Of a DNA stretch of 64,000 nucleotides, positions 52,151 through 63,180 are shown piece by piece. The notes under the pieces were generated by a model. That model made no database searches, was not told the origin of the DNA, and was given only the letters and a program-made list of their open reading frames with translations. Source of the stretch: Promerops cafer (taxonomy: Eukaryota; Chordata; Aves; Passeriformes; Nectariniidae); NCBI GenBank assembly GCA_013398275.1, contig VZSE01008773.1, positions 189,971 through 253,970 of the forward strand, read 5' to 3'. Every line of letters starts with the position of its first letter. The stretch's first letter is position 1. Made by a program: the position numbers and the translations under genes.

Positions 52151-53544
52151 TGTCTCCGTTTGGGAGGAAGTGAGTTTTTTGGGAAGTTTTAGTTAAACCA
52201 ATCAGTGGGCAGATTCGAATATTGACACCTGGTGTGACCACTGAAGCCGTGAGTCACCTCTGCAGACACACGGGGTTAAAAGCAGAGATTTCCCAGAGTT
52301 CGCTCTCTTTCGCCCGTGGTAGCCCAGGGCCGTCTCTGCCCCGCCCGGCCACATGGCTGGGTGGGGAGGGGAGCCATGGAGGCCCAGGCTGAGGTAGGCC
52401 GGAGCCCCGGAGAGAGAGAGAAGGTGGAAGGGAATGGAACCGGGCCAGCCCTGCAGGACTGAGGGGTGGAGAAAACACCGAGGGATCTTTTGTCCCCCAA
52501 CCCCAGAAGAGAGAGCGAGCGAGCCTGTGCCGGCAGAGGAGGCGGCAGGGGGGGGTGATGCCCAGCATGTGGGAGTGCCACCGTGAGATCTCAGTGCCCT
52601 GAGGGCAGCGGAGCTCGGACTTTTAACCCTTTCCTGGGTGAAGGAAACTTTGTGAAACATTAGTCCTCCTGGCTGGTGGTTGGAGAGAGAAGAGAGACAG
52701 TCTGGGACCTGAGATGTTAAGAAGATGTGGAAAAGCTGAAGTGGGAGGAGATGATGGAGTGGCTTTTTTAGCTGGACTTTTCTTGTATAGCCATAGACTG
52801 AACCAAGCTACCTGTAATACATGAGACTGCATTTGGGTGGATGCTATAGCCTGAGCCAAGAGACTGACCTGCTGTAATGATATTATATAAAGGAGTGAAC
52901 AGAGGAAGATGAAGAGGGCGTGGTGGTGCCTTCCATCTTCAGGGAGAAGAGCTCTGTTCTTGAGAAAACCCTCGGCCCCAGGGGATGAGAAAATGGGGGG
53001 GACTGTTGTCCCAAAAATGAGACACGGTTGTTTTTTTGGCACTTGGCAAAGCATCCTTGAAGAGCATGCTGTGAGCAGTTTCGGTCCATGGACGGTGGTG
53101 AGAGCACTGTACATGGAAGGAGCATGTCACGATGGCAGAGTTTCTCCGGGCGGTGCCACGTGTGACAAAGAAACATGGGGAGTTTCAACCCTGTTTCGTG
53201 GGGAGGACTGTGGTACAAGAGAGACTCCTCTCTCCCCTGATGGACTGAGAATTGATTACTTGAGTGTTGGTAACTTGATCAGGACTCCAAGATTTTTTTT
53301 TTTGTCTCACTGTGCTTTGGTGAATTTGGGTGGGAGGAGGAGGAATGGTTTAAAAGGTGTTCACTCTGTTTTCCTGTGTGTTTTTTTGATGTTAGTTTGT
53401 AGTTTAATAAAATTATTGTTTCTCTCTCTTTTTCTAAGTTTTAAGCCTGCTCTGCTCTGTTCCTGGTCACATCTCACAGCAGTTAGTTAAAGAAAATACA
53501 TTTTCATGGGGGCACTGGCATTGGGCCGGTCCCAAACCTTGACA
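52151..53544 (+). mobile_element. ERVL-like solo LTR, 1394 bp, intact ends
   Basis: Starts TGTCTCCGTTTGGG and ends CCCAAACCTTGACA. The ends are inverted complements apart from a three-base stretch (TCC versus AAG), have TG...CA termini and are flanked by perfect 5-bp CAGGG duplications. A 5-bp duplication is typical of ERVL integration. A poly(A) signal AATAAA is at 53406-53411, with a T- and C-rich stretch just after it, giving plus orientation. The element is GC-rich and has no retroviral genes, so it is the product of recombination between two LTRs. Its long open frames on both strands follow from composition. Clean ends and a perfect duplication suggest a comparatively young insertion. 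Confidence 0.85.
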
Positions 53545-54165
53545 CAGGGGCACAGCATGCTATGCCAAGAGACCATACCCATCTGGTTTTGGGCACAAAT
53601 GTGGGGGTTTCTGTACCTAGGGGCTGCAAGGGTGCCCTGCAGGGAGGAATTCAACAGCTGTGCTGTGTAGTCACAGCTGTTTCCAGCTGGCTCTGCAACC
53701 ACTGTGCACCCCGTATCCCACACCAAAATTCCAACCAACCACATGGTGCCTCTGTTCAGACATGTTTAAAAAATGTGACAGCTGCCAGTAAAGGATGAAC
53801 AGGGAAGACATATGATGGGGATATTGTGGATGGCATGGATGGAGATGTGCTCTTCAGAGGTTCTCCATATGCAGAGGAGGTGCTCTGAATGGACTGCAGC
53901 CCACAGTGAGGATGCCCTGAAGGGACTGTGATGAACTAGTGACACACACTAGAGTAGGGACACCCCTGAAGAGCTACAGGCCATAGATGATCACTACCAG
54001 TACCGAGACATTTCCAAAGGGACTATGACTCACAAAGAACATATGCCAGGGCAGAAACTTCCCAAAGAGATGGTTACCCATGCATAAACCACACTGGGGC
54101 AGAGGAAAACAAGAAGAGATTGGCAGAAAGAAAACATTAGGTGTTAAACCCCAACTTCAGCTCCC
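53545..54165 (+). mobile_element. older LTR fragment interrupted by the solo LTR
   Basis: Right of the inserted LTR the sequence resembles another bird ERVL-type LTR: 'ccaaccaaccacatggtgcc' near 53730 and 'catgtttaaaaaatgtgaca' near 53760 (TATA-like). From about 53870 to 54110 there are four or five very degenerate units of about 45-50 bp, each like 'gaagggactgtgat...cacactagagtaggga', which is the known internal repeat structure of that LTR type. It then fades near 54165. The left part would lie at about 52085-52150. Boundaries are uncertain and the family match is from memory. Confidence 0.5.
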
Positions 54166-57100
54166 CAGATTGTAATTGTTTTTCTTATGAATGGCCCCTG
54201 AATGGAACCCACCAGCTCAAGATAATCTTACAAAAGATCACGTGAGAGGTACATGAAAGTTGCATCCCCCACCAGCTCTCTGCACAGTCAGAGATAATAG
54301 GTTTGTTTTAGGCCTAGAATTAAGAATTTCACAAATACTTGTTTCCTCCAAGTGCTACTATATACTCCAATCTTCTGAAAGACTATTAAATCTGAAAGAT
54401 TATTATGTGCAAGTCACATGAAATATACGTTGTATCATTTCTTCTTTTTAAGGTAACAAGTAACTGTCATATAGTTAGAAAAGTTAAGTTAGATAGCAGG
54501 CATTAACACTAATGACTTCACAGGTAGTAACCTTACTTCTAAGATGTAGTATTAAACAATACACCAGCATGGTGTCAGGCTGAATTATCGGCGTCACTGC
54601 CTTTTAGAAGCAGTATTAAACCTATATCTGAAGTATTTATCGTCCTCAGAGAACTGCAGTGCACTGTGAACAAGGTTTTCCCTGGAGTTCTGACTAAATC
54701 ACATTTTTGCAATTGCATTCTGTCAAACTAAATTTTCCACTGCATTTTTGTTTAAATACTCTACACTCCTTTGCCTCTTGTCTTCAACTGCTGTGCTGTA
54801 GCTGTGCACACTTTTAGAACCCCACATGTCAAGAAGTGCTCGACAAGGTCATGCCACAGCTTCAATGAGAAAGAGCTTTTATTTCACTCAGACTTGAGAA
54901 GAGTGGTACAACTACACTTCCCCCTAGAAGTACAAGTCATGCACAGTTAATTTGAAATGGGACAGGCTAGACATTGCAGCATTTACAGAAAGCATTAAGA
55001 AGCAGTAGCCAGTGATAACTTCAGTATTGCCAGTTTTAAGTAAAGGTTGTTTTTGATGCAGAATCTTTTCAAAGGTGATCCTGTAAAGGTCACACTGGGA
55101 TTCTTTCTAAGTAGAATTTGGATTTTTACATTATTTTCAAGCTTCTGTTTGTTACAGAAGCAGAACCAGCAACTTTCTAGTGAAAATTGACTGTTCCAAG
55201 TTGGCATGTTGCTGAAGTCAAGAGAACTAGTAACAAAGGCTTCTGCACTCATGACACACTTTTTTCCCATCCCCTCCACCTTTTACAAGCCTCCATTGCA
55301 AGTATTGTGGCATGCTATGCTTAAAAGCAAAACACTGTTCTGACCCTACAAGTGCCACAAAAATGCACAGAAGCAGATAGTGCATCCAGGAAAATGGAAT
55401 TTTCATACTCACAGCAGATAGCTCTTCCACTTTATGTGTGACACCTCTCTCTAAGAACTTGAGGAAGGCATAAAATCTTTCTTGGATTACATAAATTATT
55501 TAAATTTGTGTGGAAAGCTGCTGACATATTGTATCATTCTCTTTGTGTAAAGACTGGTCTATCCACCATTCAGCAAGCCAGCTGCTGACTCCCTGCTCTT
55601 AATGCTCTTTTCTTGTGGAACTGGAATCTAGTAAATAATTTGCTCCAGAAGATTGTCACCAGTTTCCCTCAAAGAAATCAGAATTCTTAGGTAAATTTCA
55701 AATTAGATAAAAATTCTCTTATCTAAGTGACATCAGAGATAACAACAAAGATATTTTAAGATACTTTTATCACCTGAAATCCCCAAACAAAGCTACAAGC
55801 ATGTCCCGCTGAAGACTTCTCAGCTTGTCCACAATGAGTTACTGGTATTCTGAACATCCTCATGTTTTTACATGTTTTTTCCTAGAGAATCATTCCTTAT
55901 TCTGATTTAGTCTCATTATTTGAAAGCTATTTCAGATAAGCAGAGTTCAAATAAGCACAGTCACAAGTGAAGTTATTCAGCAATAGCTACAGAAATTAAA
56001 TTTACATCTACTTTAGTCAGAATTAACTTTCAAGTGTAAAGAATCTCCTTATTACATGGTCCGAAGCAGAGGCTGAATTACAATGACTTGTTTAGAATAC
56101 AGCTACACATATTTACAAGGAAAAATAACTAAAAAGTATGATTTCAATAGTACTTTATCAAAGCTTTTATGCAAAAGTCACTGCCACAAGACACAGAGGA
56201 CAGGCCACAGAAGCATCATTCCAAAGCAGATACACACACATGTGAAAAATGTATAATGGAGAAAAAGAATAATTATACATGTATTTCAAAGTGTAATAAT
56301 TATAATATAATAATTACATAATATAATTTGTATAAGAATAATTATATATGTATTTTTCCGGAAGTCATTTTTAGAGTAAGATAAATATGTCACTAGACTA
56401 AGACAATCAAAATTTATTTTACAAATTTGTTTCAATAAATAAATACATACAAACAATCCCTGCCTAGATTTGCCTGCTTTAGCAATTAGCATTCCACTAA
56501 GCAGCAGGAAGGAATAAGAATTCTTCAATTCTGATTCATTCTTTTCTGTCTAACAGGCTTTTCATTTAAGAAAAGCAACACAGCAATTACTACTCAGAAA
56601 GGGACACACAAATTACATGAGCAAGATGAGATTCTTGCTGGTACAGCAATTGCAGACACAGTTGTGATGATCCCATTTGGACTCTAAGCCAGATATTTTC
56701 TCTCTTCTGATATTTTCAAACAACAACTATTACTTCTTTAAAGGATATTTAAACTTCTTTAAACTATTACTTCTTCATAGAATTAATGATAGCAGGAACA
56801 CAGAAACACATATGTTTTGCAGATTGATTGTTATGACACCGAGTTAATTCATTTGTATGATCAAACTGATACTGAAATCACTAGGGTTCTATGTCAAGAC
56901 ATTGGAAACCATGGCAGGGCCACAGCTTGAATGCTAAAGTGCCTAATGAGAATTTTTAAACAGGGGCTGTTGATCATTCTCTGGGGAGAGCACGAGTCAA
57001 TTCAGTTTGAAAAAAAACCTGACTCATGTACTATGCAGAAATGGCAGCAGCTGCATTTAACAAATGATTGATGCATAAACATCAGCATCAAGAAAACAAA

Positions 57101-58620
57101 ATTAAAATTGTTGCAAACATTTTATAGAGGAACAATGAGGAACATAAAAAAAAAAAATAAATAGAGCTTAGAGGGAATTTTTATTCCTTTCTCATTATTT
57201 TCTTCTCTTTTTGTGCACTTTATTCCTCAGCTTTTACATGTGAAATCTTAGGTTGCAGACAGAAGGATATTGCACATTCTAACTCACAACATGAACGATG
57301 ATGGTGTAATGAAACAATAGTACATAAATTTGAATTCATTTGAATGGCCTTTCACCAATATGCAAGGAAAGATAACACTTGTTTTACATTTACAGACATT
57401 TCAGTTAAAGAATTCATGCTTTATCTGATATGTTAATATATGTTAATTTACGGTTGTCTCCAACTAAAGTATATTCCATGTATCTATACTCACCTTTTTA
57501 TTCTGATCTTCACTTTAACTGCTAGTTTTGTGCATAAATGAATGACTGCATTAAAAATATATTAAAAAGATAATTGAAAATAGCAATTGAAAAATAGGGA
57601 AAGAATAAATAGCTTCATTAAGAAAGAAAAATCTGGAGCAGACTGACATCTTTTTTGAAGTAAGTAACATAATTACGATGCAAACAACAGAAGGAAAAAC
57701 AGCTTTCTTGTTTAAACACTGAAGATACAGAAGGGGCCATATTTTTGAGCCTTAAGCCAACGAGCATGTCTCAAAGCACCAAGTGCAGGATTCACGCCAG
57801 CATCCACATAAACTCCAGATCAAAAAGGCTTTTAGGACTAGGCCCTCCACCTCAGCTCTGGCATGAATTTTACTGGCTGTAGTAGAAGCTTTCATTGTTA
57901 ACAAACCAAACACATTATTTCCACTGGAGAGGATTTTAAAGGCCCTCCTAAGAGAGCCAGCTGAAAAGCTGTAATGTCTAAAGCTCCTGATGAAGGGTTC
58001 ACATGGACATTCGACAATTTATCTTCGGACCCTTTTTCTTATTTAAATAATTCCTTAAGGGAGTACCCACTAAATAAAAACTGTGGTTTACTTCATCACA
58101 GTTTGGCCCATACATCACCTTAGTCAGCCAATATTAAGAGAGGCAACAGTTTTTAGCCATTTTGAAAGGCAGAAGAGTGGACATGGGTCGCGGATTTGTA
58201 GTCCTTAGGATACAAACTGTCAGGCAAGCTTGTGAAAAAATCAAATCTACCTCTTTATGAGAACTGGCCTGGGTTTCTAATTGATCCCTCTAGCAAAGAG
58301 GCTCAAGAGATATGTCTGATGATAAAGTGATGATACTCTTAATTATATACCAAGAAACAAATGAGATCTGTTTCAAGTGTATGCTATAATTAGCACAAGC
58401 TATTAGCCTCCAGCAAAAACATTATACCATCCACTGGTTTCAAGAAGGAAATTCCTAACTGTAGCTAAAAACCAATGTTGTCATAAATAAAAGAGCCATT
58501 TGAACTGAATCTACTGCTAAGTATACATCTTATTTGCCATGAACATAGAAAATATAAATAGTACCTGGGAACTACAACCTTTTCAAAGCACACTTTTCCA
58601 TATAAGCCAAATATGAAGCA
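54166..58620. other. intergenic, no gene supported
   Basis: AT-rich DNA. It includes an AT-rich repeat pair (56266-56355), a 10-bp tandem pair ATATGTTAAT (57428-57447) and a short direct repeat ACTATTACTTCTT (56726 and 56763). Overlapping small open frames on the minus strand at 54995-55430 are discussed as a finding. Confidence 0.45.
56266..56355 (+). repeat. AT-rich segment bounded by a 21-bp direct repeat
   Basis: The 21-mer starting AGAATAATTATA occurs at 56266-56286 and 56335-56355 with one difference (C/T). The 48 bases between consist almost wholly of A and T with TAATTATAATATAATAATTA-type palindromes. Confidence 0.75.
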
Positions 58621-58641
58621 GGGGGGTGGGCGGGAGGGGGG
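58621..58641 (+). other. strong G-quadruplex motif
   Basis: Four G runs of 6, 3, 3 and 6 bases are separated by single bases T, C and A. Single-base loops are known to favour very stable parallel quadruplexes. It lies in AT-rich intergenic DNA, not at an identified promoter. Confidence 0.85.
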
Positions 58642-59516
58642 AGAACGGGAGAAGTTTAAAAAGGAACAGTACCTAAAGTCTTCAAGAAGTTTTTGTTTAT
58701 TTTGCAAGATACCAGTCTTAAGTAAGGCTTAATTTTCCCTGAACACTTCATGAAATCACCTCTGCTTTTTTCACATTCTTTATTTTTTTATCCTCTCATC
58801 TGGTTTACACAAACGATAATTAGCTTACTTTCTAAGAGCCTTATTGCTAACAAGATACAAGACAATTCTGTTTGGCCTGTCTGGATTATAGCATATCTTC
58901 TACTTGTTTTTTGACCATGCCTCATCTATTTAAGTCGTATTTTGCTACCTCCTAGTTATTTTAAAAAAGATTCAAACCAATGACACTTAGAGTAAATAAA
59001 CAGCATGTTCACACATAATTTACTGTTCTTGACACATAGATGGTCATCTCTGTTTCTCATTTCCAGGACAGAGAGTAGGTAGCTGCAAAACAGAAATAGA
59101 TCACATTAGAGAGTTCTTACAAAATGCATTAAAAGTTCTCCTTGTGCCTTGAGGCTACATTAAATAAAATGTGCATATTTCATTTAATACTATTATTTTG
59201 TTGTGTAATAAAGTTTGTACTACTGCTCTCTGTGTAGGGTTTGCTTTACAAAACTAAATATATCAGATATAACAGGAAAAATATTTTCTCTCCATATGTC
59301 ATTATAATCCCCGAACTATTTGAGTATATTTTAAATTACATTTCTATTATCTGTTGTGAAACAACAGTTAGTCAATATGAAACACATACTGATACTGTGA
59401 TATTGCAGCCAGACTTACAAAGCCCTTTAGTCTGGTAAATAATCTTGAATTTTTAAAAGGAGCCAAAAAGCCAAACTTAAGCAAGCTTTGAAAAGGTAAT
59501 AACTCCTCCTTCAGGG
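58642..59516. other. intergenic, no gene seen
   Basis: AT-rich sequence with no recognisable element. Confidence 0.4.
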
Positions 59517-59639
59517 AAAAAAACAAACAACCAACCTCCCCATAACAAACAAAAACAGAGAAGCACAAACCAAACCAAACAAAAAACCACACACATAAAA
59601 TCAACAAACAAAAAAACAACCACTCAAACTCAAAATAGG
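59517..59639 (+). repeat. A/C-rich low-complexity tract
   Basis: AAACAAACAACCAACC-like sequence, of the same type as the tracts at 35838 and 41881. The long hydrophobic open frame on its minus strand is a composition artefact. Confidence 0.85.
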
Positions 59640-59852
59640 AAGCAAAACTAATGAGAAATAGCATTGGGATGAGAACACACAGCAGGTAACAAAAATGGAG
59701 ATGAACCCACCACTTGCAAAATTACTTTCAAGGTGCAAATTACTATCCTTGCTGGTCAGAAGAATCACTCCATGATGCTATTCAAGCACACCCCCAGGAT
59801 ATCATGACACTAAGAGAACAATGAAAGGCAGACGTAAAGGAAAAAGACTCTT

Positions 59853-60038
59853 ATCATAAAATCATAAAATAGTTTGAGTTGGAAGGGACTTTAAATATCA
59901 TCCAGTTCTGCCTCCCTGCCACAGGTAAGGGACCCTCCTCTGCACCAGGTTGCTGCAAGCTCCATTCAGCCTGGCCTTGAACACTATCAAGGACAGGGAG
60001 TCCACACCTTCCCTGGGATACTTCTCTCACCAACCTCA
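59853..60038 (-). mobile_element. CR1 LINE 3' fragment, reverse orientation
   Basis: The plus strand starts with the complement of a CR1 tail (ATCATAAAATCATAAAATAG), then 'gagttggaagggacttta', 'tgctgcaagctccattcagc' and 'ccttgaacactatcaaggac'. Short and 5'-truncated. Confidence 0.92.
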
Positions 60039-61903
60039 TAGAGAAGAATCTGTCTTATCTACAGGACGGTACACATTTTTACTCCTTTGTAATTACAGCA
60101 ACAGTTTAAAAACAACTGATTCGTAGCTGGTGTTTAGCATGATGTTTTTCCCTGGAATTGTAAACACTAATTTATTCTTGCTAGTAAGTAATAACCTTGT
60201 TATCTCTAGCTAAACAATATTAGATTAACAAGAACAAATATCCTTGTGTTAAATCAACAATACATCATGTAGTAAATTGATTATAACATGTTGCTTTACA
60301 AATAAACACATATACTTCAGGCGGTGCATTTATGGTATTGATATAGGCCACACCTCTCTTGTCAAATATTTTGTGCAGCTGCAGTATATAAAGGAATTAA
60401 GGTTGCATAATTACAGCTGGTATTTTTTTTCACTAGTCAATATAGAACAAATAAATTAATCACCATCTTCATGTAATTACTGTTTTCCCTTTTGAAATGG
60501 TAGGAATTTGATTTCTTATCCACAGTACAAAGTAACCCAACCCTTGATTAATTAAATACTAGCTAAGTTTCTCTCTACAACTGTAAATTGCACTTCAGTG
60601 AAGAGAGTGACTTGCATCCTGAATCAAAATTAATAATGTAAATGCACTGATTGATTCTCCTTAGGACAATGAAAAATACATCACTCTGACAAATGTGGGG
60701 GTTTTTTTTAAGTTATCCACATTTCTATATTTGTGAGATATAAAGAAAAGAGGGGAAGGGAAAGAAATGGATATTTCCCTATTCACAGCACACATGGAAG
60801 AATTATGTGCTTTTAGTAGACTGCACACTTTGACAGTTAGTACTGTCCACAGTATCAGCAGATATGGATTCTTTCTTCCTATCTAAGTGAAACTTATGCC
60901 TGCACTTTTGTTAAGCCTGTATTAATGAAAGGCTTGAAGCTTCAGCTTTCAAAAAGTGACTGCTAATTTTGAGTGTTTCCTCTTTCAGAGAACATGTTAG
61001 AGTACAACTGCCTTCGCTTCTGTTCTTTCTCTATAAAGTGGAGGTGACAGCAATTTGTATTTGTATTCTTGCAACACTTAAGATTCTCTACCAGAAGTTA
61101 GAAATATGCTGCTTGAGGGGCTTTAGAGAATTCTTTGGCAAATATTCTCAGAAGAAAGTTGCTGTTCCTCACTTGTATACTGCTGAAATCAGTTGTTAAG
61201 GATGCGCTTCTTCAGCTACTTTCAAAAGGCCCAATTACATAAAGCAAAGTCTGCAGGCAGTTTTCATTGGCCTAGTAGGAATGATTACCACCTCTCCCAG
61301 ACAGGCAGAGTGCCTCTCTTGGGCTCCTCAGGAGATTTCTTTTCAAATTGAGAAAGAATAAGCTCTCTGGATGCCCAAGATCAGTCATGTTCAGACTGAC
61401 CTGGGGCAGTGTCCTCTGAGTTTGTGACACCACAGTGCCCAATTCTTTTCATGAGCAGCCTCATCCCGATGTGTGCTCCCACTCAGAGGCTGCAGCAGGT
61501 GATTCCCTACAGTGATACGACTGCCTCTTCTGATTTTCAGCTGCAGTGGCAAAGGCCCTGCTTTAAGCTCTACTGATGATCAAGTCCTGAGCTGTGCCCC
61601 TGAGTCCTGCCCAATGCTGCCCGGTTTTACTGCAGGCATAACACAACCAGATTACAGCCCATCCACTTCAGCTTCCAGATGAAGACCAAAGCCTGTCAAA
61701 AGCTGTCAGTTCTCTGTTTTGCCATGTCCTGCAGTAGTCAAGGGTAAGGCAACACATTCCCATCAGTACTGCTGAGGGAGCTGCAGGGCTGCTGCACAGC
61801 ACACAGTTTGGTTTATGAACTGCCAGTGGAAGAAATGCATGGGACAGCATACTGGTAATTGAACAAGGAAGCCTGATGAAAACAACTGCCCATATTCTAT
61901 TGG
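60039..61903. other. intergenic, no gene supported
   Basis: AT-rich to about 61200, then moderately GC-richer to about 61850. No recognisable exon or element. An AG...GT-bounded stretch at about 60990-61048 looks exon-like but encodes nothing that I recognise. Confidence 0.4.
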
Positions 61904-61960
61904 AATCATAGAATCACTTATGTTGGAAAAGACCTTTAAAATCATTGGGTCCAACTGCAT
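61904..61960 (-). mobile_element. very short CR1 LINE tail, reverse orientation
   Basis: AATCATAGAATCACTTATG followed by 'ttggaaaagacctttaaaat' and 'attgggtccaactgcat' is the reversed last 57 bp or so of a CR1 element. Confidence 0.85.
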
Positions 61961-62519
61961 CTAAGTTTGACAATTTTCTGAATTCTTTACTAATCTTTAC
62001 TAATTTGAATTCATCACCTTTTAAATCAAATTTCTTGTGAGGACATACTGAAATGCAAGACTTAACCTGTTCTATGTGTTCACTCCTGGTAATACAAAAG
62101 AAGTGGTTTAACCCAAAGCACAGGGCATATAAGTTTGAATCACATTTACATATAGACCCTGGGACAGTCTGCCAAGAGAAACTGTGCAATTAATACAGAG
62201 TTCCACAAAGCAGAGTAACTTCTGGACATCCCCCCAGTCCTATTCTCTCTGATACTTCTTTTTTCTCTGCCCACTAAGGAAAGTATCATCATCCTCGTAA
62301 GCTTTCAGCTGACACACCAATCTAAAAGACTACAATACTCTTCAACAACCTAGTGTTTTTCTTATTTTAAGAACTGTTCACTCATTTCTGCGTGCACTCT
62401 AGCATCTTCTGCTGTTCAGCTGTCAAGACACTGGGAAGCTCTGCTTTTGCGTGAACAGGGACACTGTCTGGTGCGGTTTTTGTCTGATAGAGCAGCTCGA
62501 CAGCTCCTCCAGAACAGTT
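61961..62519. other. region upstream of the PRXL2C CpG island
   Basis: AT-rich DNA passing into the GC-rich promoter region. No divergent gene could be recognised on the minus strand. Confidence 0.4.
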
Positions 62520-63180
62520 TTCTATCTTGCTTACGGTCCTCTGCAGGGCCGCGGCCTCCCGCAAAAAGCACGCCGACCTCCAGGGCGGTATGACCATGTC
62601 ACTGCTCCTGCTTGCACACAATTCCCGGGAAGCTCCGGGAGACTCTCCTATGTCTCCCGGGCACAAACTGCACCTCGGCTCTGGCTGACGGACGTGCAGC
62701 GGTTTCGGCCGCAGGTTGCTCGCTCTCTGCATCCCAACCCCCTAGGTCCACCTGGGCCATGGCGCGGCTGCCCGAGGTCGCTCCCACGGACGGGAACGAA
62801 CCGCTCCGCTCCATCCCGGCCCCGTCGCTTCCTCGCCGTCGCACAAGGCCCCGCGCCCTTCCGCTCCAGCTCCGCCTTTCCTTTCCGCGCTCCCATGGCC
62901 GGGCCACCGGCGCCCCCGGTCACGCAGCAGGTCGGGCGGGCGCGGGGCTGCGGGCGGCGGCCGGAGCAGGAGGAGCTGCGGGAGGCCGCCCGCTGCCTGG
63001 TGCTGGACGCGGACGGGAGGAGCGTCCCCTTCCAGGCCCTGTACGCGGAGCAGAAAGCGATCGTGCTGTTCGTGCGGGTGAGGAGGGGCCCAGCCCGGCT
63101 CCCGGCGGGGCTGTGCAGGGGCGGGGGTGCGGCGGCTTAGCATGGGCTGGGCTGGAGCGGAGGGGAAGAAAGCACAAAGG
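62520..63180 (+). promoter_or_regulatory. CpG island promoter of PRXL2C
   Basis: The sequence changes abruptly from AT-rich to GC-rich with very frequent CG dinucleotides, covering the region before and through PRXL2C exon 1 and ending shortly after it. I see no clear TATA box near the start codon, which fits a housekeeping-type promoter with dispersed start sites. An ATG in good context (GCCATGG) at 62759 precedes the real start in another frame, so transcription probably begins downstream of it or the upstream frame is bypassed. Long open frames on both strands here are expected from the GC content. Confidence 0.8.

Noticed and set aside
52202..53490. Several open frames of 100-193 codons on both strands
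   Set aside because: All lie within the solo LTR, which does not encode retroviral proteins. They follow from its GC content.
59368..59664. 98-codon hydrophobic frame on the minus strand that looks like a membrane protein
   Set aside because: It is the complement of an A/C-rich low-complexity tract, which gives phenylalanine, valine and cysteine runs by composition.
60990..61048. Exon-like segment between TTTCAG and GTGACA
   Set aside because: The short peptide is unrecognised and the donor is weak. Such pairs are expected by chance in this much sequence.
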